The notes: a model not told the origin generated them from the letters alone. A stretch of 64,000 bases of DNA from Aquibacillus rhizosphaerae (GCF_030282825.1 NZ_JASTZU010000001.1:1-64000); one strand, 5' to 3'. Positions 46,022-56,275 are shown, numbered from the stretch's first letter. Numbers and translations: made by a program.

Positions 46022-47848
46022 ATGCAAAAAGGGTCTAACAACAAGGTATTACTTATTCCTATTATTGCAGTACTTTTTTTTATAGGCTTAACATTTCCTC
46101 GTATCGCATCAGCTTCATATAGTAATGAGTTTAGCGATGTGGACAAAGGGGACACATTTTATATACCAATTATGGAGCTTACAGAAAGTGGTGTGATTAA
46201 TGGTTACTTAGATGGTACCTTTCAAGTAAATAGAACATTGGTTCGTCGTCATGGAGCACTTTTATTATATAATGCTTTGAGGCCCAATGTGCCGGCAAAT
46301 GTAGAAAAGACATTAAGTACATACTACAATGATGTATCTGTAGATAGTGCGAATGCAAAAGAAATTGCCGCAGTTACTCCAGCTATTTTTAAGGGTAGTA
46401 ATAGACTGTTTTCCCCAAATGACCCGATGACTCGGGAGCAAGTAGCAACTACGTTTGTTAGAGCGTTTGGGTTAAAGGATAACGGTACTAATCCTGGTAT
46501 TAACTTATCGAACGTCTCTCTAGCACACAGAAACGATGTAAAAATCTTAGCTCAATATGGAATAACGAAACAATCATCGAATTTTAATCCTAAAGCTGCT
46601 ATAACCAGAGGTGAGTTTGCGGCGTTTCTTTTTAGGACAATGAATGATAAAAAAAGTGGTAGTAATATATTGTACACCCAATATAATTCAAATTTTACAG
46701 ATGTAATTAATACTCAGGTGACTAAAACACCAAAAGTTGACGGTGCAGGCAGATTTATTTCAAGTAAAGAATTAGTTGCGTATTATGCGAATCCTAATAA
46801 CTTCTCCAAGGAATCATCAGAGTTCTTTCAGTTTCTTAAATTATCGTACACCGATGGGTTGAGTGCTTCTGAAATAAATGAGAAAATATTAAAAGGTAAA
46901 GGTAGTTTAGAAGGTACAGGTGCATCATTTATCAAGGCTGGAAAGCAATATAATATAAATGTCATTTACTTAATAGGACATGCTTTACATGAAACGGGAA
47001 ATGGAACATCAGCTTTATCTACTGGTTATCCAGTTTCTGAAGTAAATGGAAAATCAGTTCCTGAGAAAAAAACATATAACATGTTTGGTATTAAAGCTTT
47101 CGATGATACAGCATTGAAAGATGGATCTGAGCATGCATACCAACAAGGTTGGTTTACAAAGGAAGCTGCTATCTTAGGCGGTGCTAAGTTTATTAGTAGT
47201 GGCTATATTAGTGAGGGGCAAGATACGCTTTATAAGATGCGTTGGAATCCAAGTGTCCCTGGAACTCATCAATATGCAACACATGTAAGTTGGGCTACAA
47301 TTCAAGCAAAAACTATACAAAAGATCTATGAGCAATATAATCTACTTAATGCATTTGATCTAATATTTGACGTTCCTAGTTATGTCAATCAACCAATTAG
47401 TTCTCAAAAACCAATAGGAGACAAGCAATACGGAATAAATACTGCATCTGCCGGTTGGATTGGTAAGACAACTGTTAACCTAAACTTAAGAGTGGCACCA
47501 TCTACATCATATAGTGTAATTACAACATTAGCTAAAGGTGCTACTGTTACAGTAATAGGCGAGAATGGTGGATGGTACAAAGTAAAAGCTAATGATAAAA
47601 TTGGCTGGTTATCAGGTGATTATCTTACATTTGAAAATCTACTTCAAATAGACGTAGATGGTTCGAGTTCTCTAAATGTAAGAAATAGTCCAAACAATGG
47701 TGATGTTGTAGGTAGTCTTAATAGAAATGATATTGTTCTTGGAGTAATAGATAGTAATGGGGATTTTGTCAAAGATGGCGCTTGGTACAAAATTATATAT
47801 CAAGGAAAACTTGCTTGGATACATGGTGATTTTGTAATTGAAAAATAA
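46022..47848 (+). CDS. SLH-anchored endo-beta-N-acetylglucosaminidase with SH3 domains
   Basis: Secreted wall hydrolase of 608 residues. Signal peptide (to about 31), three SLH repeats (about 34-210), a glucosaminidase domain (about 265-445) with probable catalytic Glu324 (GHALHETGNG) and the family motif YNMFGIKAFD, and two bacterial SH3 domains (about 485-605; VNLNLRVAPSTSYSVI and SLNVRNSPNNGDVV). The domain resembles LytD/AcmA-type enzymes. ATG 46022 follows AGAGGGGG. It cleaves the glycan strand, complementing the neighbouring amidase and transglycosylase. Confidence 0.92.
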   Translation: MQKGSNNKVLLIPIIAVLFFIGLTFPRIASASYSNEFSDVDKGDTFYIPIMELTESGVINGYLDGTFQVNRTLVRRHGALLLYNALRPNVPANVEKTLSTYYNDVSVDSANAKEIAAVTPAIFKGSNRLFSPNDPMTREQVATTFVRAFGLKDNGTNPGINLSNVSLAHRNDVKILAQYGITKQSSNFNPKAAITRGEFAAFLFRTMNDKKSGSNILYTQYNSNFTDVINTQVTKTPKVDGAGRFISSKELVAYYANPNNFSKESSEFFQFLKLSYTDGLSASEINEKILKGKGSLEGTGASFIKAGKQYNINVIYLIGHALHETGNGTSALSTGYPVSEVNGKSVPEKKTYNMFGIKAFDDTALKDGSEHAYQQGWFTKEAAILGGAKFISSGYISEGQDTLYKMRWNPSVPGTHQYATHVSWATIQAKTIQKIYEQYNLLNAFDLIFDVPSYVNQPISSQKPIGDKQYGINTASAGWIGKTTVNLNLRVAPSTSYSVITTLAKGATVTVIGENGGWYKVKANDKIGWLSGDYLTFENLLQIDVDGSSSLNVRNSPNNGDVVGSLNRNDIVLGVIDSNGDFVKDGAWYKIIYQGKLAWIHGDFVIEK

Positions 47849-47849
47849 C

Positions 47850-47975
47850 TGAGTCAATTTCATAATTACCTTATTCAGTCATCTGCGACAATATATAGTT
47901 TGGAAATGGTTTTATCCAACTAGAATTGTTGTAGGTGACGACAAAATTGGTATTATGAACTTGATTAAACTGTTT
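47850..47975 (+). repeat. Short dispersed repeat, split copy
   Basis: Same blocks as 9388-9462: GAGTCAATTT, AATTACCTTATTCAGTC and, about 50 nt later, TAGGTGACGACAAAATT with TTGATTAAA after it. The 50-nt interruption is absent from the other copy. Confidence 0.7.
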
Positions 47976-48016
47976 AATAAATTATTAATTGAATCAAAAA
48001 AAGTCTAGCATATATT

Positions 48017-48059
48017 AATAGCTCTAAGATCCATTTGGTGGATTAGAGCTATTTTTTTA
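48017..48059 (+). terminator. Terminator downstream of glucosaminidase gene
   Basis: AATAGCTCTAAGATCCA pairs with TGGATTAGAGCTATT, followed by seven T. Confidence 0.88.
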
Positions 48060-48224
48060 TATCAAATACAACCGATAAAATCAAAAGTTTGTTTGTGAAA
48101 ATATATTAATATGAAACTCCAGGATAACACTTGATTAACTGGAATATAGGATACCAATAATTATCATTCTTTTAATCTATTAATAATGATAGAATTAAAA
48201 CAAGACAAGAGAGGTTGATACTAT

Positions 48225-50690
48225 TTGCAGAACAAAAAATTAATACCCAAATACTTAACTATTCTTTTAGTAATTCTATTAATTTATCCTACTACAATAT
48301 CGGCTGAAAACAGTACACCATTATATAAGACGGGGTTAGACAATCATCTGAAAGTGGTAGAACAACAACCATTAAACATCGAATCGGTGGCTGAAGACTT
48401 CGAATCTTTTAGGTCAAATTATGTACGGGTTAAAAAGGGATCAACGATACAGAGTCAAAACCATAGTCAAAACAAGATAAACCAACGTGGAATTCTTGTG
48501 AAAATGAAACAAGGAGAAAGCTTTCCAGTTGAAAAATTTTACGATGTTAAAATAATGGATGTACCAGAAAATATTAAAGAACAAAATATTTATTTGATAC
48601 GAATATCGGAAGAAAGTAATTATAATAAACAGTTAGAAGATCTAAGAAATGAAACGGACATTCTATATGCTGAGCCAGATAGTATATATGAAACATCCTT
48701 TACCCCTTCTGATCCTCATTACAATGAGCAATGGTATCTAAATAAAATAGAAATGGATAAAGCATGGGATATTAATAAGGGATCCTCAGATGTAAAGATT
48801 GCAATTTTAGATACTGGGGTAAATGCAAATCACCCCGACTTAGCCGGTAGGGTACTCCCGGGTTACGATTTTGTTAATGATGATAATGATCCGTCAGATG
48901 ATAATGGACATGGTACACATATTGCAGGGATTATAGCAAGTAATATAGACAATATTGGTATAGCGGGTATTGATTTAAATGCTAATATTCTCCCAGTAAA
49001 AGTAGGGAGAAAAGATGGTGCAGTTTCATCCCTCAATGCGATAGAAGGTATATATTATGCGATAGATAATGGTGCTGATGTCATTAATATGAGTTATGGT
49101 GGTTATCAATATAGTGAAGCTATAAATCAAGCGATTCAGGAAGCTTATAGTGAAGGGATTGTTTTAGTCGCTGCAGCGGGAAATGAGGCTTCAAGTGAAT
49201 GGTCATATCCTGCATCTTATGGACCGGTAATCAGTGTTGCAGCTACTGACGAAAATGATAGCCCAACTGATTTTACCAATTATGGTGAATTTATAGATAT
49301 TACAGCACCAGGCCAAAATATATATAGTACAAATTATGTGGGTGGTTATAGTACAATGAATGGTACGTCTTTTTCCGCTCCTATTGTTAGTGCTTTAGCA
49401 GGATTGATTAAGAGTCAACATCCAGAATGGACTCCAGAAAAGATTGAATGGGCCCTTCAACTTGGGGCTGATCAATTAGGTACAGCAGATTGGAATTCTT
49501 TTACAGGTTTTGGTAGAGTAAATGGTTTTGGAGCATTGACTGCTAATTTACCATCCTTATTGAATGATCAACCAGATAATTATGTAGATGCAAATCAAAT
49601 AAATAGTGGACAAGTGTATCAAGATAAAATAGATTTACCAATGGATGTGGATTGGTATGCTGTTGAGGTTACACAAAATTCTGAGCTATCTGTTAGTTTA
49701 ACTAACCCGTCCAGCCAATTGGATTTAATAGGTATAGTATATAAAGAAGATGAAACTACTGTGATAGAACGTCAATTAATTGACGACTATGGAATGGGCG
49801 CCAATGAATCGATGTCAATCTATGTAGAACCAGGAACTTATTATCTAGCGGTTTATGATTATTTTAATCATTGGTCCAAAGAGAGTTATGAAATTCAGAT
49901 GAATATAGAAAAAACACAATTAGCTGATTCGGCGGCGCCTGTAGCATCGCTAGGTAGTGGAGTATATCTAGAACCTATTGAGGTAGCATTAACGAGTGAT
50001 TCAGGCTCAGCTATCTACTATACGCTGGATGGTACAGATCCAAGTCATACATCAGGAGAATTATATACAAATCCAATTAAATTAGATAAAAATACAATTT
50101 TAAAGGCTGTAACAATAGAGTCCTACATTACTAGTGAAATTGTAACCTATAATTATACTATTGCTACAGATAGTATTTTCACCGATACAGTTGGGCACTG
50201 GGCAGAGAGAAATATAACCTATTTATATTATCAAAATGTGATTACAGGCTACTCAAACGGAACTTTTCTTCCTAATGATAAAATTACACGTGCCGAAGCA
50301 ACAACAATCATAATAAGAGAGTTAGGTTTACCACTAGAAAACAGCAATTTTGTTGATGTATCAAACAATTATTGGGCATCTAAATATATCGGTGCAGCAG
50401 TAAATGCGAAAATTATAAATGGATATGATGGTAATAAATTTAAGCCAAATGACTATTTAACTAGGGCTGAGATGGCTGCTATTCTTGTCCGCGCCTATAA
50501 ATTGACGGGAAATAGTGACATTTCGTTTCCAGATGTTAGTGGCAATTATTGGGCTCATGATTATATTGAGAACTTGTTAGCAAATAAAATAACAAATGGA
50601 TATTCTGATGGTAACTTTGGACCTAAAGACAATATTAAAAGAGCAGAATTTGCAACAATGATCGCTAGGGTATTAGGATTTGGAATATAA
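48225..50690 (+). CDS. SLH-anchored subtilisin-like serine protease
   Basis: Secreted S8 protease of 821 residues. Signal peptide (to about 28), propeptide/inhibitor region (about 80-155), catalytic domain (about 170-440) with Asp196 (AILDTGVNANHPDL), His229 (NGHGTHIAG) and Ser382 (MNGTSFSAP). A PPC-like beta domain follows (about 450-560), then a chitobiase-C-terminal-like repeat (AIYYTLDGTDPSHTSG, about 585-640) and three SLH repeats (about 645-821). TTG 48225 lies about 10 nt after GAGAGG. It is probably held at the surface and may process other exported or S-layer-type proteins. Confidence 0.92.
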   Translation: MQNKKLIPKYLTILLVILLIYPTTISAENSTPLYKTGLDNHLKVVEQQPLNIESVAEDFESFRSNYVRVKKGSTIQSQNHSQNKINQRGILVKMKQGESFPVEKFYDVKIMDVPENIKEQNIYLIRISEESNYNKQLEDLRNETDILYAEPDSIYETSFTPSDPHYNEQWYLNKIEMDKAWDINKGSSDVKIAILDTGVNANHPDLAGRVLPGYDFVNDDNDPSDDNGHGTHIAGIIASNIDNIGIAGIDLNANILPVKVGRKDGAVSSLNAIEGIYYAIDNGADVINMSYGGYQYSEAINQAIQEAYSEGIVLVAAAGNEASSEWSYPASYGPVISVAATDENDSPTDFTNYGEFIDITAPGQNIYSTNYVGGYSTMNGTSFSAPIVSALAGLIKSQHPEWTPEKIEWALQLGADQLGTADWNSFTGFGRVNGFGALTANLPSLLNDQPDNYVDANQINSGQVYQDKIDLPMDVDWYAVEVTQNSELSVSLTNPSSQLDLIGIVYKEDETTVIERQLIDDYGMGANESMSIYVEPGTYYLAVYDYFNHWSKESYEIQMNIEKTQLADSAAPVASLGSGVYLEPIEVALTSDSGSAIYYTLDGTDPSHTSGELYTNPIKLDKNTILKAVTIESYITSEIVTYNYTIATDSIFTDTVGHWAERNITYLYYQNVITGYSNGTFLPNDKITRAEATTIIIRELGLPLENSNFVDVSNNYWASKYIGAAVNAKIINGYDGNKFKPNDYLTRAEMAAILVRAYKLTGNSDISFPDVSGNYWAHDYIENLLANKITNGYSDGNFGPKDNIKRAEFATMIARVLGFGI

Positions 50691-50700
50691 CAAGTTCGTA

Positions 50701-50741
50701 AAAAAAGTCTGATTTCGTTAAAATGGAATCAGACTTTTTTT
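50701..50741 (+). terminator. Terminator of protease gene
   Basis: AAAAAAGTCTGATT pairs with AATCAGACTTTTTTT. Confidence 0.93.
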
Positions 50742-50785
50742 AAATGAATACGCTAATAAATAATATTGTTGATTTAGCAATAAAA

Positions 50786-50823
50786 GAAGAGAACCATCTC
50801 TAGATGAGTTCACTTTCTCTTCA
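50786..50823 (-). terminator. Terminator of 149-residue exported protein gene
   Basis: On the minus strand GAAGAGAAAGTGAACTCATC pairs imperfectly with GATGGTTCTCTTC, followed by TTTT. Confidence 0.65.
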
Positions 50824-50827
50824 GTTG

Positions 50828-51277
50828 CTACGAGTTTTTTTTAGCTAAGATTCTTGCGATATTTTGTACATCATCTTTACTAAGAATTTGGATGGGACCT
50901 TCGTAATTCTTTCTTTGAATTCTACCTGAATTTCTATCAGGGTATAGCCATAAGTGTATTGTTTCGGAGGTAGTATCTGTATAAGTAATAATTAGATTAT
51001 GGGTTTCACCTTCACTAGTGGTTGGACCCGAATAAGGTGTAGAGTCCTCGATTGCCTTTAACAATACTTCTATTTCTTCAATTTGTTCAAAAACAATCTT
51101 CCTTTCTGAAAGTCGGTTCTTAGTTTCTGAATAGATTGTCAAACCTGTTACTTTTATCATGCTTACATCTTTTGGCACTTTAATCTTGTCAACATTACTG
51201 TAGCCTTTATCAATTCCGGACACAGATAAAGCAAGTAATAAGACGATTAAAGACAGAGGTAATCCCATTTTTTTCAA
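50828..51277 (-). CDS. Exported protein of unknown function
   Basis: Protein of 149 residues with an N-terminal signal segment (KKMGLPLSLIVLLLALSVSG), probably cleaved or acting as an anchor. The mature part has alternating beta-strand-like stretches (SMIKVTGLTIYSET, THNLIITYTDTTSETIHLWL) and resembles small exported proteins of Bacilli without assigned function. TTG 51277 follows AGGAGGGGG at good spacing. It sits alone on the minus strand between two SLH genes and lacks an SLH domain itself. Confidence 0.7.
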   Translation of the reverse strand: MKKMGLPLSLIVLLLALSVSGIDKGYSNVDKIKVPKDVSMIKVTGLTIYSETKNRLSERKIVFEQIEEIEVLLKAIEDSTPYSGPTTSEGETHNLIITYTDTTSETIHLWLYPDRNSGRIQRKNYEGPIQILSKDDVQNIARILAKKNS

Positions 51278-51707
51278 ATTGCCCCCTCCTAAGTGAATTT
51301 CTCTTATTTATTTAGACGAAAACTCTCTGTTTTCGTTACTGAAAAACGACAGGTAATTAATTTATTACAAATATATCAGTGTGGGAAGCTATAGATTATG
51401 CTACGGGTGATAGCAGCTGTTAACAGCTAACTAGAGCTAAATGCTTTATCCACACGGAATTACGACCTTCAAAAAACAATCTTTTGCCATTCAAAACACC
51501 CCGCAAATTTCTATTGTAGAACATTTGTTTATCATCACTGAAAACAACAAAGGTGCTTACAATAAAAAGGGAACTAATAGAGTCTGGTTAAATTAGGGAA
51601 TAGTGCAGTACATTTTGGAGAATTATAAGAAATAAAACTCTTATATTAGTTATTTAATGTCAATATTTAGAGAAGTAAGGATATCCGATGTTTTGGAGGT
51701 TAAATAA
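51278..51707. other. Intergenic region before GH18-SLH gene
   Basis: 430 bp, no supported ORF. It contains the perfect palindrome AGCTGTTAACAGCT at 51415-51428. A promoter for the GH18 gene must lie here, but I cannot place it. Confidence 0.4.
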
Positions 51708-53777
51708 ATGGTATTTATTAATGAGAAGTTAGTGCATACGGAACAAGGCTATGAAATACACCTATACATAGACCCTAATTTAGAAGAGTTTTCTAGTGAA
51801 CTTGGTACAAAACACAAAGAACAAGATAAGAATATAAAAGTATTAGCGAGTACATATATTAAGAAAAATTTCCCTGGCTTAAACATAGTTACAGCTAAGG
51901 TAATTATTGGTACAACGTTGATTGCGACTATTCCTTTACAGCAAAACGAAGTAAATGCACATGAAGCAACATTTAATATGACATACTCATTTTTCGGTTC
52001 AACTACATCCGTCGTTAATGCAGTAGATCAAACACATGGAAACTTGGATGTCATTTCGCCCAGCTACTTTAATATAAATAGTGATGGTTCTCTATTGATT
52101 TCTGGTGTAGACCGAAAGTTTATTGATGAGATGAATAACCGGAATATAAGAGTGGTTCCTTTTTTAAGTAACCATTGGAACCGTATAATTGGTCGGGCTG
52201 CATTAGCAAATCGTGAGCAATTGTCGACTCAAATTGCTAATGCAATTAAACAATATGGTTTTGATGGTATTAATGTAGATATTGAAAATGTTAATGAGCA
52301 GGACCGAGATAATTTTACTGATTTAGTCCGACTACTAAGGGAAAAGGTACCTAAAGATAAAGAGGTATCTGTAGCTATTGCTGCGAATCCAAATCATTGG
52401 ATAACCGGTTGGCACGGTTCTTACGACAACAAAGAGTTAGTAAAGTACGCAGACTATTTAATGTTGATGGCATATGATGAAAGTTACCAAGGTGGTCCAG
52501 CTGGACCAGTTGCAAGTATTTCCTGGGTAGAAAAATCAATAAAGGCTTTAGTAGAAGATGAACAAATTGATCCAAATAAAGTGGTCTTAGGACTCCCGTT
52601 TTTTGGACGATACTGGAATGATAGTGAGGAAATAGGTGGCTATGGTGCCTCTGGTCGTCAAGTAGAGTTGCTCATTAGCAAATATAATGGCGTGGTTACC
52701 TATGATGTTGGGGCCCAATCTCCTAAAGCCAATTTCACAATTAAGTCAACTAATGACTCAACAACTATTGCAGGTAGAACATTAAAGCCTGGGAATTATG
52801 AGGTATGGTATGAAAATAACCAATCGATTAAAGCAAAGGTTGATCTTGTTCATAAGTATAATTTAAAAGGAACAGGTAGTTGGAGTATTGGTCAGGAAAA
52901 TCCAACTGTTTGGGATAATTTTGGGATATGGCTAACTTCTCATGATAGTAGTGTACCAGTTACGGATACACATGAATTAAGTAATCCTGACGCAACTATA
53001 TTTACTGACGTAACAAAGAATTGGGCAAAGGATGAAATTCTATACGTACAACAAAAAGGTTGGTTTAAAGGTAAAACAAAAACCGAATTTGCACCTAATG
53101 ACGCTTTGACGAGAGAAGAGGCAGCAGCAGTCATTGTAAGAGTACTTAGTTTACAACCACTTCAGCCATTCAATAAATCATTTTCTGATGTGTCAACGTC
53201 CTCATGGGCTTATGAACCGATTGAAATAGCTAGACAACATAAGGTGTTTCTTGGAAAAGGGGATGGTACTTTTGGCTATAATGAGGTGTTAACACGAGAA
53301 CAAATGGCATCGATATTAAACAACATCCTTAAAAATGGTTATGATTTTTCAAAAACTAGCAATCCAGTAGAGTTTCGGGATGTCTCGAAAAAAAGTTGGT
53401 CTTATGATGCGATTGTTTCAATGAAACAACAAGGAATATTTCAAGGTGTTAGCGCTACTAAATTTAATCCTAAAGGCAAAGTTTCTAGGGCGCAGATGGC
53501 AAAAGTGTTAACAAATGCTTCTTTTCATCTAATGGAGTATAAAGGTGAATCTCCTTTTGAAAGAATACTAAAGAATAATAACGAGGGTGCTGATGTGACC
53601 TTTTTACAAATACAGTTAAAGAAGTTAGGTTATTATAATCGAGATGCTTCAGTTGTTTTTGACTCTAGTACTGATCATGCTGTCCGTTCGTTCCAGGCGG
53701 ATCATGAATTAACTGTAGATGGTATAGTAGGACCAAGTACAATAGGAAAACTTCTACTACTACTTAATTGGAGTTAA
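51708..53777 (+). CDS. GH18-family hydrolase with SLH and peptidoglycan-binding domains
   Basis: Protein of 689 residues. An N-terminal region (1-60) is polar; a hydrophobic stretch follows (about 63-82, VTAKVIIGTTLIATIPL). The GH18 barrel spans about 95-425, with the catalytic motif DGINVDIEN (Glu193) and the YDESYQGG and SWSIGQENPTVW landmarks of spore/wall GH18 enzymes such as YaaH and YdhD. Three SLH repeats (about 431-610) and a PG_binding_1 domain (about 629-688) follow. ATG 51708 follows TTGGAGG. It probably cleaves peptidoglycan or chitin-like glycans; export is odd because no standard N-terminal signal is present. Confidence 0.88.
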   Translation: MVFINEKLVHTEQGYEIHLYIDPNLEEFSSELGTKHKEQDKNIKVLASTYIKKNFPGLNIVTAKVIIGTTLIATIPLQQNEVNAHEATFNMTYSFFGSTTSVVNAVDQTHGNLDVISPSYFNINSDGSLLISGVDRKFIDEMNNRNIRVVPFLSNHWNRIIGRAALANREQLSTQIANAIKQYGFDGINVDIENVNEQDRDNFTDLVRLLREKVPKDKEVSVAIAANPNHWITGWHGSYDNKELVKYADYLMLMAYDESYQGGPAGPVASISWVEKSIKALVEDEQIDPNKVVLGLPFFGRYWNDSEEIGGYGASGRQVELLISKYNGVVTYDVGAQSPKANFTIKSTNDSTTIAGRTLKPGNYEVWYENNQSIKAKVDLVHKYNLKGTGSWSIGQENPTVWDNFGIWLTSHDSSVPVTDTHELSNPDATIFTDVTKNWAKDEILYVQQKGWFKGKTKTEFAPNDALTREEAAAVIVRVLSLQPLQPFNKSFSDVSTSSWAYEPIEIARQHKVFLGKGDGTFGYNEVLTREQMASILNNILKNGYDFSKTSNPVEFRDVSKKSWSYDAIVSMKQQGIFQGVSATKFNPKGKVSRAQMAKVLTNASFHLMEYKGESPFERILKNNNEGADVTFLQIQLKKLGYYNRDASVVFDSSTDHAVRSFQADHELTVDGIVGPSTIGKLLLLLNWS

Positions 53778-53896
53778 AGAGAAGCATACCTTTTTAGCTC
53801 CATCAAAAGTGTTTGAATGTGTTCTCCTAAAAGAAAGATCAGTATAAAATGCTAAAGGTCTTAAAACAGGGTGTGTGATATTGCTTCATGAAATAT

Positions 53897-53946
53897 TTAG
53901 CTCCTTAATTGTAGTTGGAATTTCTACATTAGGGAGCTATTGTTTA
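53897..53946 (+). terminator. Terminator downstream of GH18 gene
   Basis: TAGCTCCTTAATTGTAG pairs with CTACATTAGGGAGCTA; the T tract after it is weak. Confidence 0.65.
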
Positions 53947-54063
53947 ATCTATATTTGTACTTTAAAATATCAATCTTAATATAACCTTTAAAAAAGAATT
54001 TGTTTATGGATACCAAGTTCTGACAACTAGGCTAACCATTAGTCATATTTTGTATCACATTTA

Positions 54064-55089
54064 TTAGCTATTTGGATTCACCTTCAAGCTAGTCATCTCT
54101 TTAGAAACATTTAGGTCTAGGTGTTCCTGTAGTGACTGCTTTTTTTGCTCAAGGTCTTGTTCATCAATTTGATAATAATATCTATCCGTCCATAAGTCCG
54201 ATCCTTTTAAATTCAATGTTTCAATGTCTAAACTGCCAGACGTTCCATAGGATATAAAACCTTTCATTTGATCAAAATTCATGTTAGTTGACATATTATC
54301 CCCGACGGCTTGAATAATTTCGTCATACTTTAATATGGAGCTTGCAGAAAGTGATTTGTCCATTATTGCTTTAATAATATCTTGCTGTCGTTTTCCGCGT
54401 TCAATATCATTATCTAGTTTCCTAGTGCGTGCAAGAGCTAGCGCTTCTTCACCATTTAGTAATTGTTCACCTGGTAATAAATGAATAGCATTTTTGGTAT
54501 CATTAGAGTCCATCTCATATAGTTCATATGGTACGTTAATAGTTACGCCGTTAAGTGCATCAATTACATCAATAAAAGCATGAAAATCTAGTTTGACATA
54601 GTAATCTACTGGGACTTCTAAGAAATTCTCAACCGTTTCAATTGTGGCCTTTGGTCCACCAAAAGAATGTGCATGAGTAATTTTATCAAATTTATCCACT
54701 TCCGGTATATAGACATAGGAGTCTCTGGGGATACTTAGTAGTTTTACACTATTTAGATCTTTATTTAGGGTTGCAAGTATAAGAGCATCAGAAAGGGAGG
54801 AACTACCTCCATTTTCTGACCGGTGCTCACTATCATCAACACCTATAAATAGAATAGAAACATGATCTTCGGTTGGATCAACTTCCTTTTCACGAAGCTC
54901 CGATTTGTCTCTGCCATCATCCTCATAGGAATTGGTTATGGCATTTTCTGCTTTATTCATTACCGTATATGCGTAAGCTGACGTTGCAGTTAAAAAGACT
55001 ATTATAGGAACAAGTATAAATAAGAGTTTCTTTCTCTTTTTATTACTCTTGAGTTTTTCAACTCTTGAATCTAGATTTTTTTTTGACAT
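54064..55089 (-). CDS. LytR-CpsA-Psr family ligase
   Basis: Membrane-anchored phosphotransferase, 341 residues, that transfers lipid-linked wall polymers to peptidoglycan. Basic cytoplasmic N-terminus, one membrane segment (about 22-42), then the LCP domain: ILFIGVDDSEHR, SDALILATLNKD, LLSIPRDSYVYIPE, DKITHAHSFGG, GEEALALARTR and GKRQQDII, which hold the Arg and Asp residues for pyrophosphate binding. Strong candidate for attaching the polymer made by the cluster at 28-40 kb. ATG 55089 is preceded by AAGGAG. Confidence 0.93.
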   Translation of the reverse strand: MSKKNLDSRVEKLKSNKKRKKLLFILVPIIVFLTATSAYAYTVMNKAENAITNSYEDDGRDKSELREKEVDPTEDHVSILFIGVDDSEHRSENGGSSSLSDALILATLNKDLNSVKLLSIPRDSYVYIPEVDKFDKITHAHSFGGPKATIETVENFLEVPVDYYVKLDFHAFIDVIDALNGVTINVPYELYEMDSNDTKNAIHLLPGEQLLNGEEALALARTRKLDNDIERGKRQQDIIKAIMDKSLSASSILKYDEIIQAVGDNMSTNMNFDQMKGFISYGTSGSLDIETLNLKGSDLWTDRYYYQIDEQDLEQKKQSLQEHLDLNVSKEMTSLKVNPNS

Positions 55090-55331
55090 ATATAATTCTC
55101 CTTATAGGATGGTGTAGTAAAAAATATTAGACTAAAATACATTGTACAATGAAAGCGTAGTGAGGTGAATTACAATTATGTAACAAATTGTAGATTAATC
55201 ATATATTAAGTATAACATTCAATTAGTAAGACGTACTGTGTCGGATAAATGAGATTCTATTTAACTGGTATATTATTCAACTACGAATACTATTGTATTA
55301 TACATAATACTTCAAAGGGTGTATATATTTT

Positions 55332-55497
55332 ATGAGTGATTTTAATGAGTTACCAAAAACCATTAAGAAAACAGTTCGGTATATCCTGCAGGAGGCTAAC
55401 TTAGAAAAATTAATTGAAATTGAACCCATTTGGTAGAATCTTTAAATAAGCGAAGAGAAGAATCAAGAAAAGTGGCAATGGTGTATGAAATTGAGTA
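55332..55497 (+). pseudogene. Frameshifted copy of the small gene at 60082
   Basis: Starts ATG and reads FNELPKTIKKTVRYILQEAN, LEKLIEIEPI, then hits a stop. Shifted by one base it continues LVESLNKRREESRKV to a stop near 55496. The two parts together align end to end with the intact 52-residue protein at 60082-60240, so a single-base insertion near 55430 has broken it. It still has an RBS-like AAAGGGTG. Confidence 0.75.
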
Positions 55498-55642
55498 ATA
55501 AAGCATTAGGTAATAGTGATAGTAAAAAGTTCAAAGCTTTACTAACAATAATCTATAAAAAAATATCATCCAAGAGAAACATAGCGCATAAAACTGGTTA
55601 ACTTTAAATAATGTATAAGCACAGATTAGGTTGTGCCTATTA

Positions 55643-55777
55643 TTAGGTAGTTCTTATATCAACATCTACACTTTCCTCTTCAACCTCTGGAAACATCTCA
55701 TACTCCCTAGCCTCCTTTGTAAAGGAATCGTCAAGTTCCTGTATGCTCCTAAGAAATGGGGTCATTGGATTTAGCAT
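55643..55777 (-). CDS. Small acidic protein, paralogue of the one at 60843
   Basis: 44 residues, starting MLNPMTPFLRSIQELDDSF and continuing TKEAREYEMFPEVEEE. It shares LDD-F-KE---EY--F with the 45-residue protein at 60843-60980. The RBS AAGGG is weak and rather far (about 11 nt). Both members lie on the minus strand facing a plus-strand small-gene pair. Function unknown; it could be inactive like its neighbours here. Confidence 0.5.
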   Translation of the reverse strand: MLNPMTPFLRSIQELDDSFTKEAREYEMFPEVEEESVDVDIRTT

Positions 55778-56275
55778 AGATGACTAGCACCCTTAACCTC
55801 TTATCATAACCACGCTATTTGATATATATGTGGTGACATCAAAAAGTGGTAATTATTACAAATTAGTCATATATATACATTTCTTGCTCAATGTGCATGA
55901 CTCGGGTACGCCTAATCATATAATGAACCCCTTATTTTTTCTTCGTAAATGCAACGACTAGATAGGTAAATGTAAGGATAAAAATAAGTGATGAAGCAAT
56001 CGACTCACTACCTCTCGAAGTAGTAAATTACTCCATCCAAGTGATTTTTCATCTTATTGGATGACTTTTAAACCAATAAACATCTTTATTACTATCACCA
56101 TATAAATAACACATATTTTTCGACGATATTCGAATGACACTGGGTTACGTGTTCCAAAGTGATACTTTGAGTAAATAAGACAGTTCTTATGACTAAAGCT
56201 AAATTATTTGCATTTAGATAGCATGTATTTCCTTCCTTAAAAGTGGTAACAGCTAATGAAAACAAAAAAATATTA
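55778..56275. other. Gene-free region
   Basis: About 500 bp without a supported gene. An 88-codon minus-strand ORF runs from 56361 to 56095 but overlaps the ugd terminator and has no convincing features. Two A/T-rich hairpin-like segments are visible, nothing identifiable. Confidence 0.4.

Noticed and set aside
51415-51428. Palindrome AGCTGTTAACAGCT as an operator
   Set aside because: Perfect but isolated, with no placed promoter nearby; not enough to claim function.
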